Assembly: GCF_001942465.1 (NCBI RefSeq)
Contig: NZ_MKJY01000488.1
Location: 1-44,627 of the forward strand
DNA length: 44,627 nt
DNA from: Actinomadura sp. CNU-125
GTDB lineage: Bacteria > Actinomycetota > Actinomycetes > Streptosporangiales > Streptosporangiaceae
Direction: 5' to 3'
The notes under the pieces are model-generated. The model made no database searches. It had not been told where the DNA came from and saw nothing but the letters and a program-made list of their open reading frames with translations. The position numbers and the translations under genes were made by a program. Positions within the stretch are counted from its first letter, which is position 1; each line of letters starts with the position of its first letter. Positions 8,057 to 16,228 of this stretch are shown here, piece after piece.

Positions 8057-8509
8057 TCAGGACTCGGGCACCGCGGTCGGCGGCGAGCCCGGCAGTGGAG
8101 CGGAGTCGACGTACCTGACCTCGTAGACGCGCTCGCTGAACTTCCAGCCGTCCGGAGTGCGCCGGTACCGGTCGTGGTACAGGGCGTGGTTGGAGTGCGA
8201 GCCGCCGTCGCGCATCCGCCCGAACTCGTGGATGTAGGCGCGGCCGGTCGCGGTGTCGCCGTCGACCCGGACCACGCCCGGGTGGACGGTCTGCACGAAG
8301 AACTCCCAGAGGCCCTGCCCCCATTCGATCCCCGCGCGGATCTCGTCCCGTCCGACGAACTCCCTGCCGATGTGCGGCCACCGCATCGCGCCGTCGGGCG
8401 TGAACAGCGCCGCGACCCGGTCGAAGTCGCGCGTCATCACCGCGTCGGTGACCTCTCCGCGCAGCGCCTCGATCTCGAAGCGGTCGGCGATCGCCTGAAA
8501 GTCGCTCAT
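8057..8509 (-). CDS. SnoaL / NTF2-like domain protein
   Basis: A 150-aa single-domain protein of the SnoaL-like/nuclear transport factor 2 fold. Typical features are an N-terminal helix pair (DRFEIEALRGEVTDAVMTRD), the FDRVAALFTPDGAMRWP strand region, a GRDEIRAGIE helix, and C-terminal strands (DTATGRAYIHEF, HDRYRRTPDGWKFSERVYE). Such proteins are small cone-shaped isomerases, hydratases or ligand binders; the Asp/His residues present (VQTVHPGVVRVDGD, YHDRY) are compatible with catalysis but do not fix a substrate. It is the first gene of the two-gene operon with DoxX and is divergent from LysR, so it is probably a target of that regulator. Confidence 0.85.
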   Translation of the reverse strand: MSDFQAIADRFEIEALRGEVTDAVMTRDFDRVAALFTPDGAMRWPHIGREFVGRDEIRAGIEWGQGLWEFFVQTVHPGVVRVDGDTATGRAYIHEFGRMRDGGSHSNHALYHDRYRRTPDGWKFSERVYEVRYVDSAPLPGSPPTAVPES

Positions 8510-8632
8510 GGATTCCCCCCCGCCTTATCGGTGTCCCGCCCGGACGACCGTCTGCCCGGCCGCCCGGGCGGCGGCACGTCCAGCATCGAGGCAGGTCAGC
8601 GGCGGAACAATGTAGGCTTCGTGCGGCGATCC

Positions 8633-8648
8633 ATAACACAGGGGTTAT
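8633..8648. promoter_or_regulatory. Inverted repeat ATAAC-N6-GTTAT, likely LysR operator
   Basis: Perfect 5-base arms separated by six bases lie directly before the lysR start and overlap its purine-rich ribosome site, in the gap between divergent lysR and SnoaL/DoxX genes. LysR-type regulators bind interrupted T/A-ended dyads of about this size and often repress themselves. The binding itself is inferred. Confidence 0.5.
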
Positions 8649-8650
8649 TC

Positions 8651-9541
8651 ATGGAGCTACGCGACATCGAGATCTTCCTGACGCTCGCCGACGAACTGCA
8701 CTTCGGCCGCACCGCCGAGCGGCTCCACGTCTCCCAGGCCCGGGTCAGCCAGGCGATCGGCAAGCAGGAGCGGCGCCTCGGCGTGACCCTGTTCGACCGC
8801 ACCAGCCGGCGGGTGACCCTCACCCCGGTCGGCCGCCGCCTCCGCGAGGACCTCCGGCAGGCCGTGGACCTGCTCAACGAGGGGCTCGCCCGCGCCGAAG
8901 CCGCCGGGCCGGGCGCGGACCGGACGCTGCGCCTGGGCGTCTTCGGGCACGCCGGGCACGTGCTGCGCCCCCTCACCGACGCGTTCCGCGCCCGCCACCC
9001 CGGCAGCGGCGTACAGCTCAACGAGATCAACGGCGGCGACGCGTTCACCACCCTCCGCTCCGGCCGCAACGACGTGAACGTGCTGTGGCTGCCCGTCGCC
9101 GAACCGGACCTCACCGTCGGCCCCACCGTGCTCACCGGCGGCCGCGTCCTCGCCGTGTCGGCGGACCACCCGCTGGCCGCACGCGGCACCGCGTCCCTGG
9201 AGGACCTCGCGGGCGAGCACGTCGTCGACCTCGGCCCGGACGCCCCCGAGTACTGGGTCGCGTCCATGGTGCCCGTCCGCACCCCGTCCGGACGCCGCGT
9301 CCCGCGCGGCCCCATCGCGCGGACCTTCCACGAGATCCTCTCCCTCGTCTCCACCGGGCAGTGCGTCCACCCGCTCGGCGAGATCGCCGCCCGCTACAAC
9401 AAGCCGCCCGGCATCGTCTTCGTGCCCATGCCCGACGCCCCCGCCCTCCGCTGGGCCCTGACCTGGCGCACCGCCGCCGACGACCCCACGATCCGCGCCC
9501 TGGCCCGCACCGCCGCCGCCGTCGGCCCCGTCGCGCTGTGA
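8651..9541 (+). CDS. LysR-family transcriptional regulator
   Basis: A 296-aa protein of standard LTTR length. The N-terminal winged helix-turn-helix is MELRDIEIFLTLADELHFGR, TAERLHVSQARVSQAIGKQE and LGVTLFDRTSRRVTLTPVGR, followed by the linker helix and a periplasmic-binding-like effector domain starting LRLGVFGHAGHVLRPL. ATG 8651 is chosen because it starts the family motif exactly. It is divergent from SnoaL/DoxX with a dyad in between, so it probably regulates them; the inducer is unknown. Its stop overlaps the GTG of the next gene. Confidence 0.93.
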   Translation: MELRDIEIFLTLADELHFGRTAERLHVSQARVSQAIGKQERRLGVTLFDRTSRRVTLTPVGRRLREDLRQAVDLLNEGLARAEAAGPGADRTLRLGVFGHAGHVLRPLTDAFRARHPGSGVQLNEINGGDAFTTLRSGRNDVNVLWLPVAEPDLTVGPTVLTGGRVLAVSADHPLAARGTASLEDLAGEHVVDLGPDAPEYWVASMVPVRTPSGRRVPRGPIARTFHEILSLVSTGQCVHPLGEIAARYNKPPGIVFVPMPDAPALRWALTWRTAADDPTIRALARTAAAVGPVAL

Positions 9542-10167
9542 CCGACCGCCTGCTCCGGCTGCCCGGACGCGCCGACCACCTGCGCGTCCTCGCCGCCGCG
9601 CACCCCGGACGGCTCCGCACCGGGCACCCGCTGAACCACCCGTCGCACATCCTCATGCGCGAGATCGCGCGCCGACCGACCTCGGCGCCGTCCGCGAGTA
9701 CCTCTCCGGGCCCGGACGGCGCGGCGCTCGCCCGGACGGTCGAGCGCCTGCGCCGCGTCGACCACGAACCGCTGCGCCGCTTCGGCATCGACCCCGCGAC
9801 CGTGCGGCACGAGCCCGGCGCAGCAGTGCGCGCCGCGCGCGCACTGCTGCCCGGCGCCGAGGACGGCGAAGCCGCCGGAGACATCGTCCGGTGGGCCGGG
9901 CACGCGTCCTTCGCCGTGCTGCGCACCGGCGCCGTCGAGCACCGCGACGGACGCCCGTTCGCGGCGGCGCACGAAAATCGCCGCGTCCGTCCCGGCCCGC
10001 CGCCACTACGCCCTCAGCGTGCCCGGACGCCCCGGCTTCGTGCACCGGCCCGCGGCATCGAGGGCCTCCTCGCCGCCGCCCGCACCGCCCCGCGCACCTT
10101 CGCCGCCCTCGAAGAACACGGCTGGAACCTCCTGGGGGACCGGTTCCCGCACGCCACGGCCGGTTGA
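9538..10167 (+). CDS. Unrecognised protein, probably frame-disturbed
   Basis: GTG 9538 overlaps the lysR stop (GTGA), so it would be cotranslated. One frame is open to 10167 (MTDRLLRLPGRADHLRVLAA to LEEHGWNLLGDRFPHATAG), but two internal stretches read poorly and look protein-like only in the neighbouring frame: DLGAVREYLSG near 9680-9712, and IAASVPARRHYALSVPGRP near 9978-10040. This suggests two pairs of compensating indels. No family is recognised. There is no signal peptide and no transmembrane segment. It ends 3 bp before the convergent hydroxylase stop. Confidence 0.5.
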   Translation: MTDRLLRLPGRADHLRVLAAAHPGRLRTGHPLNHPSHILMREIARRPTSAPSASTSPGPDGAALARTVERLRRVDHEPLRRFGIDPATVRHEPGAAVRAARALLPGAEDGEAAGDIVRWAGHASFAVLRTGAVEHRDGRPFAAAHENRRVRPGPPPLRPQRARTPRLRAPARGIEGLLAAARTAPRTFAALEEHGWNLLGDRFPHATAG

Positions 10168-10170
10168 CGC

Positions 10171-11666
10171 TCAATACCCGCACGCGCGCCGCAGCGCGTC
10201 CCGTACCGCGGCCGGGTCGGACGACGGCAGCGCGGCGGCGACGTGCCCGTCCGGACGCACGACGACCGCGCCCTCCACGCCCGGCTCGTCCGGCGCCAGC
10301 ACCCTGCACGGGACGCCAGCCGCGACCCCGTCCGGCACCCGGCGCGCGTCCGTCAGCAGCACCATGCCCGCGCCGAACAGCCGCCGCAGCCGCACCGGTT
10401 CGCCGCCCACGGAGCACGAACGTCCGGGCAGAGCGCCCCCGGCAGGAACGGCCCGGACGGCCCGGACGGTGTGGTCAGCGGCGAGTCGGCGTACCGGTAG
10501 GGCTCGGCGAGCCGGCCGGAGTCGATCTCCGCGCGGGCGTCCGGGTCGTGCAGCGCCCGCTCCAGCGCCGCGACCCGCCGCGCCCGCTGCTCCGGCGTCC
10601 GCGGCACCAGGAACTCCATGGTGCGGCCCGTCACCCGCAGGTTCTCCAGCGCCGCCGCCCGCCGCTCGGCGTCGTAGCTGCCGAGCAGGCGGCCGGGCGC
10701 GCCGTGCCGGAGCACGAACGCCAGCTTCCACGCGAGGTTCTCCGCGTCCTGGACGCCCGAGTTGAGGCCCCGCGCGCCGAACGGCGCGAACACGTGCGCA
10801 GCGTCCCCCGCCAGGAACGCGCGCCCCGCCCGGAACGTCTCCGCGCACCGCTGGTGGAACCGGTACGCGGTCGTCCACACGATCTCGTACGGGACGTCCC
10901 CGACGATCCGGCGGATCCGCGCGTCCAGCGCGCCCGACGCCCGTTCGGCGTCCAGGTCGAAGCCGTCCGGAACCTGCTGGTCGATCCGCCACACCGAGTC
11001 GGGGCACGGGTGGACCAGCACCTGCCGTCCCGGATTCCACACCGGGTCGAAGTGGAACCGGCGCTCGCGGGGGAACGGCAGCTCGGCGCGGACGTCGCAG
11101 ATCAGGAACCGGTCGGCGAACGACCGCCCGGGGAACCCGATGCCCAGCAGCCGCCGGACGTCGCTGTGCGCGCCGTCCGCACCGACCGCGTACGCGGCGC
11201 GCACGCGCCCGCGCCCGTCCACGATCGCCTCGACGCCGCCGCCGTCCTGTTCGAGCCCGACGACCCGATGCCCGTACCGCAGGTCGATCAGCGGCTCCGC
11301 CGCGACCAGCCCGCACAGGCGCCGCTCGACCTCGGCCTGCGAGATGTTGATCCACGGCGGTGTCGCGCCCTCGTCCGGCTCGGGGAACGACACCGAGAAC
11401 AGCTCGGTGCCCCGGTAGTACGTGCGCCCGGTCGTCCACGTCACGCCGCGCGCGACGAGCGCGTCCCCGCAGCCCACGCGGCCGAACACGTCCAGGACGT
11501 CCCGCTGGAAGCAGATCGCCCGCGACCCGGCCGCCGCACGCCCGTCCGCCGCCTCCAGCACCGCGCTCGACACCCCGAACCGCGCCAGCAGCAGCGCGGT
11601 GACCAGCCCGACCGGCCCGCCGCCCACGATCACGACATCGAAGGTCACCGCGCCCGATCGCGTCAC
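10171..11666 (-). CDS. FAD-dependent aromatic hydroxylase (one frameshift)
   Basis: A class A flavoprotein monooxygenase of the PheA/TfdB/MhpA family, which hydroxylates aromatic or polyketide substrates using NAD(P)H and O2. Visible motifs: FAD dinucleotide fold DVVIVGGGPVGLVTALLLAR near the N-terminus, the DG motif GADGAHSDVRRLLG, and the GD motif RAFLAGDAAHVFAPFGARG followed by LNSGVQDAENLAWKLA. The frame breaks near 10420 inside ALCPDV; the next frame continues CSVGGEPVRLRRLFGAGM to RDALRRACGY, the usual thioredoxin-like C-terminal domain. Joined length is about 498 aa, typical of the family. GTG 11666 is the assumed start; GTG 11648 is an alternative closer to the FAD motif. It stands alone, convergent with the previous gene, so its pathway is unknown. 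Confidence 0.85.
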
Positions 11667-11694
11667 ACCGGGCCCCTACCCCCGGACCGCCCGA

Positions 11695-12748
11695 TCAGCC
11701 GACGAGGGAGAGGCGGTCGTGCAGGGGGTCGGCGCGGATCGAGCCGCTGATGTGGGACGTGCCGTTCAGGCGGTCCGGCCGCGCGGCGGCGACGACCGCC
11801 CGCGCGTGCAGGTGCCCGCCGAACCTGCCCCGGGTATTCCAGTGATCGGGCGGCCGGAACGGCCCTCGCTCGGCGATGCGGCGGCACGGCAGGGCGGCGG
11901 CCGCGACCGTCCACATCGTGCCGACCGAGCCGCACTCGCCGTCGATGCTGTCGTGTGCCGGTGCAGGAGCCACGGCCCGTGCTCCTCCTTGCCGGTCAGG
12001 GCGCAGAACTCTGGGCGCGTGGCGGTGATCCCGTGCTTCGCACCGGCGGCGGTGCGCCGGTACGCCGCCACCGCCTCGTCCGGCCGTCCGGCGTGCAGGT
12101 ACGGCATGAGCAGGGCACCCTCGTGCGCGACGCTCTCGTCGCGGGCGCCGCGATCGCGGCGCGGTGCCGCCCTACCGCGTCGCCATGATCGCTCCGACGC
12201 GGCGACGCGGTCGGGCCGCAGAACCTCGCGCGGCGGCCGGCCGGCCCGCAGCCCGCGCCAGATCCGCTCGACCTCCCCGACGTTCCCACAGCGGCACTCC
12301 ACGCCGACCCGACCCTGTGCCACCGCGGCCGTCCGGCCTGGACGTGGCGTTCCAGTTCGTCGATCAGCCGCCGGACGGGGTCGGCGGGTTCGGGGCGGAT
12401 CTCGATGATCCGGTCGAGGATGATGAAGAGCTGCACCCACATCGCCTTGACGTGCGACCAGTCGCAGACGTCCGGTTCGGCGTACGCCGCCCGGCCGTAT
12501 TCGCGCAGCGCACCGAACATCTCCGACCGCGCCCGGGCGGACCCGCGATCGAGGGCGTCGAAGCGCAGGGCGTAGGCGCACCCGATCCGGACCTTGAACA
12601 GCATGCCCGGATCGCCGAGCGCTCTCGCGTCCACCGTGAGCGCTTCCACCGCCGTCGGCAGCGCCTCCTTGGGGCCCGGCCCGTCGGTGTTGACCCGCCA
12701 CGCCGCGACGAGCCGCCGCTGCAGGGAGTCCGCATCGACCACAGCCAC
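11695..12748 (-). pseudogene. Decayed second copy of the TPR-like HSP90-partner gene
   Basis: The first part (VDADSLQRRLVAAW, DARALGDPGMLFKVRIGCAY, ALRFDALDRG) aligns by eye with the gene at 1-1192 (DAEAFGDPETLFGVKVIYAN, ALRFKEWEKE), and later parts repeat it too (MPYLHAGRPDEAVAAYRRT, EFCALTGKEE, TMWTVAAAALPCRR). The homology is spread over at least three frames, with breaks near 12330, 12150 and 11950, and the middle (12120-12200) is shorter than in the intact copy. Loss of segment as well as frame makes this a pseudogene, not only a sequencing artefact. It has no HSP90 neighbour. Its probable GTG start (12748) is 16 bp from the divergent drmD remnant, so the junction there may be a recombination scar. 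Confidence 0.7.
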
Positions 12749-12764
12749 GGGAGTGAGGAGAGCC

Positions 12765-13150
12765 GTGCCCGCGAGAGCGTTCGCCGAACGTCCCGTCGAC
12801 GGAGCCCTGGTGCAGGTGTGCGGCCGACGCTGGGTGGTCGGGTCCGTGGGGGAGACGATCCGGGAGCACACGGTCGTCGATCGCCAGTCCGTCGAGGACG
12901 GCCACTACGGCGAGACCCTCCGGGGCATCAGGGAGATCGAGGCGACCGCGCGCACCCTGCCGTCCGCTGGGGCGCCGTCGCGTCCGCGGACGTCCGCAGG
13001 CTGCAGGCGCCGTTCCGGTCCGGCGTCGCCATCGAGGACTACCGGCTCGAACCGGTCGCCCGCGCCCCCGACGCGCCCCGCGTGAACCTGCTGCTCGCCG
13101 ACGACGTCGGCCTCGGCAAGAGACGATCGAGGCGGGCCTGGTCGCCGACG
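12765..13150 (+). pseudogene. Remnant of DISARM drmD (SNF2-like helicase), N-terminal part
   Basis: The opening frame (GALVQVCGRRWVVGSV, then ETIREH, GIREIEATARTLP) and the following frame (VRWGAVASADVRRLQAPFRS, GVAIEDYRLEPVARAPDAPR, VNLLLADDVGLGK) match the start of DrmD, the SNF2-like helicase of class 1 DISARM, as I recall that family. DVGLGK is helicase motif I and two inserted bases separate it from TIEAGLVADE. Between ARTLP and VRWGA about thirty expected residues are missing, and after VADE the remaining ~nine tenths of the helicase is gone. Only about 120 codons survive. GTG 12765 has AGGAG just upstream. Non-functional. Confidence 0.72.
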
Positions 13151-13159
13151 AGCCGCTCG

Positions 13160-13660
13160 GGCCTCATCGATGAAGACGGACGTGCGGTACACGCCATCGG
13201 ACGTGTTCGAGACGTTGCCGCTGCCGGAATTCACCGGGGAGATGCGAGGGTCGGCGGAGAGGTTGGATGTGTTCCGGCAAGACGTTTATGTCGGCGCGGG
13301 ATGCCGGGCTCACGCAGACGTACAACCTTGCGCATGACCCATCCTGCGATGACGAGGACATCGTGGAGCTTCGGGAGATCCATAAGACGATCGACGAGCC
13401 TGTCTGCTGCGCGTATGGGTGGAAGGACCTGATGTCTCAACTCGGCCACGGCCACGGCCACTACAGCGTCGGTCGCGAGACGCGGTACACCGTGGGGCCA
13501 CCCGTCCAGCGGGAGTTGGTGGGGATCGGCTGCTTGAGCCGAACCAAGAGCGGTACGCGGTCAAGGAGACCGCCGGCTCGCACGAGAAGAGAGCAAAGAA
13601 GGGGAAGGCCAACCGGCCTGGTGAGCAAGCCGCCTCGTCGAGCCCGACGGCCCGCGGCGC
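13160..13660 (+). pseudogene. Remnant of DISARM drmMI (adenine methylase), C-terminal part
   Basis: Starting a few bases after the drmD scrap, KTDVRYTPSDVFETLPLPEF is the conserved YTPSDVFETxPxPE block found near the C-terminus of PglX/DrmMI-type adenine methyltransferases. It continues in a second frame (MSARDAGLTQTYNLAHDPSC, DDEDIVELREIHKTIDE, YGWKDLMSQLGHGHG, RYTVGPPVQREL) and a third (RLLEPNQERYAVKETAGSHE, KRAKKGKANRPG), the usual basic tail. The catalytic domain with NPPY is absent. In class 1 DISARM drmMI follows drmD, so one deletion that removed most of drmD and most of drmMI explains the present junction. Two later indels broke the rest. Confidence 0.7.
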
Positions 13661-13735
13661 GCGGCGCGCACCTCACGTACCTCGAGCACCTCGAGCAGGC
13701 CACAAGCCATCTTCTGGTTGGCCCGGCCAAGGCCC

Positions 13736-13790
13736 GAGCCGAGCCCACACCCATTTGCCCCGTCGGGGTCCTTCGCGACGCGCCCGTGAG
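13736..13790 (-). pseudogene. Fragment duplicating the 3' end of the RsbW-like ATPase gene
   Basis: About 50 bp here match the end of the ATPase gene at 14884-14940: both read CCCATTTGCCCC, then GGGGTCCTTCG on the plus strand, coding KDP..KWVWARL on the minus strand. The copy ends abruptly next to the left inverted repeat at 13793. Confidence 0.65.
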
Positions 13791-13792
13791 TT

Positions 13793-13854
13793 GTTGATCT
13801 GCGGCGTGTTGCCCTTATACGGCCCCGAGTAAGGGCAACACGCCGCAGATCAAC
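13793..13854. repeat. 62-bp inverted repeat, left copy (25-bp arms)
   Basis: The arms at 13793-13817 and 13830-13854 are perfect reverse complements (left arm starts GTTGATCTGCGGCGTGTTGC) with a 12-base loop. The right arm contains the TGA stop of the DUF559 gene (13850-13852). The same arms occur at 14812-14873, on the other side of that gene, with a different 12-base loop. It may be a bidirectional terminator or the end of a mobile cassette; no T-run follows. Confidence 0.92.
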
Positions 13855-14749
13855 GATGCGTTCGATGCGCGATTGCCTTGCGGACGCGGTTCACGATGCT
13901 TGCTGGGTTGCGGAAGAGTCCCTCCTTGTTGACGCGGATGACGATCCAACCGTTGTCGATCAGACGGCCGTCTCGCTCGATGTCGCGGCTGTACTGCCCG
14001 TAGTCCTGTTGGTGGTGAGCCCCCTCGTACTCGATGGCGATCTTGAGGGCGGGGTATGAGAGGTCAGGGCGAGCCAGCCATTCGCCCTGTTTGTCGAAGA
14101 CGTCCTGGTTGACGATGGGGCGAGGTAAGCCCGCATCGGTGATCAGTATCCGCAACCGTGTCTCCGGTGGCGAGTCGCTCTTCTCGTCTAGATGCATTAC
14201 CGCATCTCTGGCCTTGAGCACTCCTCGGCGACGGTATGCGTGCACCAGGAACCCGTTGAGCCGTTCTCGGGTGGTCAACCGATGCTTCAGCATGTGATCA
14301 CCGGAGATGATCAGGTCGATGCGGGGGATGGCTGCTGCCAGCTCAAGGAATAGTCGTTCTGGGCTGACGATGCGGCGTCCGTCCCAAACGCGCAGGTGTC
14401 CCGGGTCGATCGTGTAGCCGTGGACTTTCATCTGCTTGATGCGCGGCACTGTGGGGGATGCGGACGGTACGGCCGCATGTACACGCGCGTCTCGCTCCGG
14501 CACCGGTACTTGATAGAGGCGGGCTGCGGTCACATCGCAGAACACTGCGGTTGCCGGGAGGATGAGGGCGGCGGCATCGCAGCGGGTATAAACCGAGTCA
14601 GGTAGATCCGCCGGAGTGTAGACGTCATGGAAGACATGTCGGTATATGTGTGAGCGAAGATGCTTCGCGGTGATACCTAACTGATAAGCCTGTGCCGCAC
14701 GAAACGGGCGATCTCTGAGTGTTTCGGGAACACTTTTGGGGGGTCTCAC
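13850..14749 (-). CDS. DUF559 / Vsr-like endonuclease-domain protein
   Basis: A 299-aa protein. The N-terminal ~75 residues resemble the winged-helix AbiEi-like region of type IV antitoxins (FRAAQAYQLGITAKHLRSHI, VFHDVYTP). The C-terminal ~100 residues carry a DUF559-type, Vsr-like PD-(D/E)xK fold: PPETRLRILITDAGLPRPIV, then WLARPDLSYPALKIAIEYEG with Asp and Glu of the active site, AHHQQDYGQYSRDIERDGRL and GWIVIRVNKEGLF. Proteins with this pairing are common in actinomycetes and have no proven role; DNA cleavage or repair is inferred from the fold. The start is GTG 14749 without a clear ribosome site. Codon use is less GC-biased than its neighbours and the gene lies exactly between the two identical-arm repeats, both suggestive of transfer. 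Confidence 0.8.
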   Translation of the reverse strand: MRPPKSVPETLRDRPFRAAQAYQLGITAKHLRSHIYRHVFHDVYTPADLPDSVYTRCDAAALILPATAVFCDVTAARLYQVPVPERDARVHAAVPSASPTVPRIKQMKVHGYTIDPGHLRVWDGRRIVSPERLFLELAAAIPRIDLIISGDHMLKHRLTTRERLNGFLVHAYRRRGVLKARDAVMHLDEKSDSPPETRLRILITDAGLPRPIVNQDVFDKQGEWLARPDLSYPALKIAIEYEGAHHQQDYGQYSRDIERDGRLIDNGWIVIRVNKEGLFRNPASIVNRVRKAIAHRTHR

Positions 14750-14811
14750 GCGGAAATAATAATCTATGGTGCTGCTTGCGACCTGCAGAAGGAGCCAGGG
14801 TCCGTGCTCTC

Positions 14812-14873
14812 GTTGATCTGCGGCGTGTTGCCCTTACTGGAGGCTCTATAAGGGCAACACGCCGCAGATCAAC
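14812..14873. repeat. 62-bp inverted repeat, right copy (25-bp arms)
   Basis: The arms at 14812-14836 and 14849-14873 are identical to those of the copy at 13793-13854; only the 12-base loop differs (CTGGAGGCTCTA here, TACGGCCCCGAG there). It lies 10 bp downstream of the ATPase stop and upstream of the DUF559 gene on the minus strand, so it may be the ATPase terminator copied together with the endonuclease gene. Confidence 0.92.
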
Positions 14874-14883
14874 ATTCGGGCGG

Positions 14884-15312
14884 CTAGGGGCTGAGTCGGG
14901 CCCATACCCATTTGCCCCCGTTGGGGTCCTTCGTGACGCCGCACGTGGTGGAGAGTGTCTGGATGATCGGCAGGCCCCGGCCGCCGTTGTTGTCGAACGC
15001 GTCCTCGGAGAGGTCGAGGCCGTCGAGGGTGAGCTCGAAGAGCGGCTTCGGCTTGGGGATCTCGGGGCTGGAGTCCCAAACCGCGATGATGATCCCGTTG
15101 GCGTCCCGGCTGACCTGAAAGCGGAGTTCCTTGTGCGGCGTCTGCCGGGCGGCGTTGGTGACGAGTTCCGAGACGATAAGAAGTGCATCGTCCAGAATGT
15201 GGGAACAGTCCCATTTGCGCAGTCGAGCGCACGCAAGTGTGCGCGCGAGCCCTACGGCCGTCGACGTCCCCAATAGGGGAATGATCAAGTCGCCTGTCGC
15301 GCTGATCGTCAT
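14884..15312 (-). CDS. RsbW/SpoIIAB-like anti-sigma-type ATPase
   Basis: A 142-aa single-domain GHKL ATPase of the HATPase_c_2 class. The N-box is LDDALLIVSELVTNAARQ (about 40-57), the G1-like box AVWDSSPEIPKP (about 77) and the G2 box NNGGRGLPIIQTLS (about 108-121), ending KWVWARLSP. Proteins like this act as anti-sigma kinases or as accessory factors of development. The usual partners, a Scr1-type HTH protein and DUF397 proteins, are directly divergent here (15413-16634), the standard actinomycete arrangement. ATG 15312 (MTISATGDLIIP) is favoured. Its 3' end is partly duplicated at 13736-13790. Confidence 0.9.
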   Translation of the reverse strand: MTISATGDLIIPLLGTSTAVGLARTLACARLRKWDCSHILDDALLIVSELVTNAARQTPHKELRFQVSRDANGIIIAVWDSSPEIPKPKPLFELTLDGLDLSEDAFDNNGGRGLPIIQTLSTTCGVTKDPNGGKWVWARLSP

Positions 15313-15412
15313 TGTCCCGTCCTTGCCTTGGTTTCAAAATTTCTGTGGCAAGGATCACCCCACTGACTTACGGTTGGTGTGTTCACCTAAACAAGTCTAA
15401 ACAGGAGTGGTC

Positions 15413-16228
15413 ATGCCGATCGTTCGCGAGCCCCTCGACCCCAAGATCTCCCAGTGGCACTTCCTGGCCTTCTACCTGCGATTTCTTCGGGAGAAGCAGG
15501 GCTTGTCCCTCACGCAGGTCGGCAAGATCCTTAACCTTGCGAGGTCGAGTGTTTCGAACATTGAAGCTGGCAGGTTTCGGCCACACGAAGAGCACTTGGC
15601 GAAACTTGATGAGTTGTACGGCACTGGAGTGCTGTTGCGAACAATGCTCTGGTATGCCCGAATGGCGCACGACCCCGACTGGGGGCGTCAACTTGTTAAG
15701 TACGAGGAAGAGGCGGCGTCGATCAGGATCTTCCATGGCGACTCCATCCCCCGCCCCTTCCAGACTGAGGCGTACATGCGTGCTGTCGTCGAGGAGGGGA
15801 CGGTCGAGGACGTTGAGGCGAGGATCGCTCGACGCATGGCTCGTCAGCAGGCCCTCCTGGAGCGTGACAAGCCCGCATCGTTCTGGGTCATCCTCAAAGA
15901 GAGTGCGCTCGAATGCGAGGTCGGTGGCCGGAAGGTGATGCAGGAGCAGCTTGTGCATCTGCGGCAGATGATGGACCTCCCGAACGTCATCTTTCGGTTC
16001 GTGCAGCCGTCCGCAGGAGCGCATCGTGGCTTCGACGGTCCGTTTCAGGTCCTCAGCTTGGCCGGACGCGACGTGGCGTACGCGGGGGCGCAGAACGGAG
16101 GACGACTGATCGAAGTCCCCATCGAAGTTAGGGAATTCTGGACTAAGTTTGAGTACATCGGAGCGAAGGCGCTACCCCAAGACGCCTCGCTCGTCCTTGT
16201 TGAGCGGTACTTGGAGCAGTTCACATGA
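15413..16228 (+). CDS. Scr1-type XRE regulator (HTH + DUF5753)
   Basis: A 271-aa protein. The XRE helix-turn-helix lies at about residues 15-70 (FLREKQGLSLTQVGKILNLA, RSSVSNIEAGRFRPHEEHLA). It is followed by the DUF5753 domain, recognised by IRIFHGDSIPRPFQTEAYMR, ARIARRMARQQALLERD and the C-terminal FEYIGAKALPQDASLVL. ATG 15413 has AGGAG at 15403-15407; an earlier in-frame GTG at 15407 is less likely. These regulators work with a DUF397 partner, in a module described as toxin-antitoxin-like or developmental. Two AAACA direct repeats about nine bases apart (15389-15403) lie just upstream and may be its own operator. The stop overlaps the DUF397 start (ATGA). Confidence 0.93.
   Translation: MPIVREPLDPKISQWHFLAFYLRFLREKQGLSLTQVGKILNLARSSVSNIEAGRFRPHEEHLAKLDELYGTGVLLRTMLWYARMAHDPDWGRQLVKYEEEAASIRIFHGDSIPRPFQTEAYMRAVVEEGTVEDVEARIARRMARQQALLERDKPASFWVILKESALECEVGGRKVMQEQLVHLRQMMDLPNVIFRFVQPSAGAHRGFDGPFQVLSLAGRDVAYAGAQNGGRLIEVPIEVREFWTKFEYIGAKALPQDASLVLVERYLEQFT

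Noticed and set aside
12750..13660. Reading the helicase/methylase pieces as a functional short gene
   Set aside because: Motif I is broken by two extra bases, most helicase motifs and the methylase catalytic domain are missing, and three or more frame changes occur.
13793..14873. Two hairpins considered as a CRISPR array or integron attC pair
   Set aside because: Only two copies, more than 900 bp apart, with no spacers, no cas genes and no integrase. The attC-type asymmetric bulges are absent.
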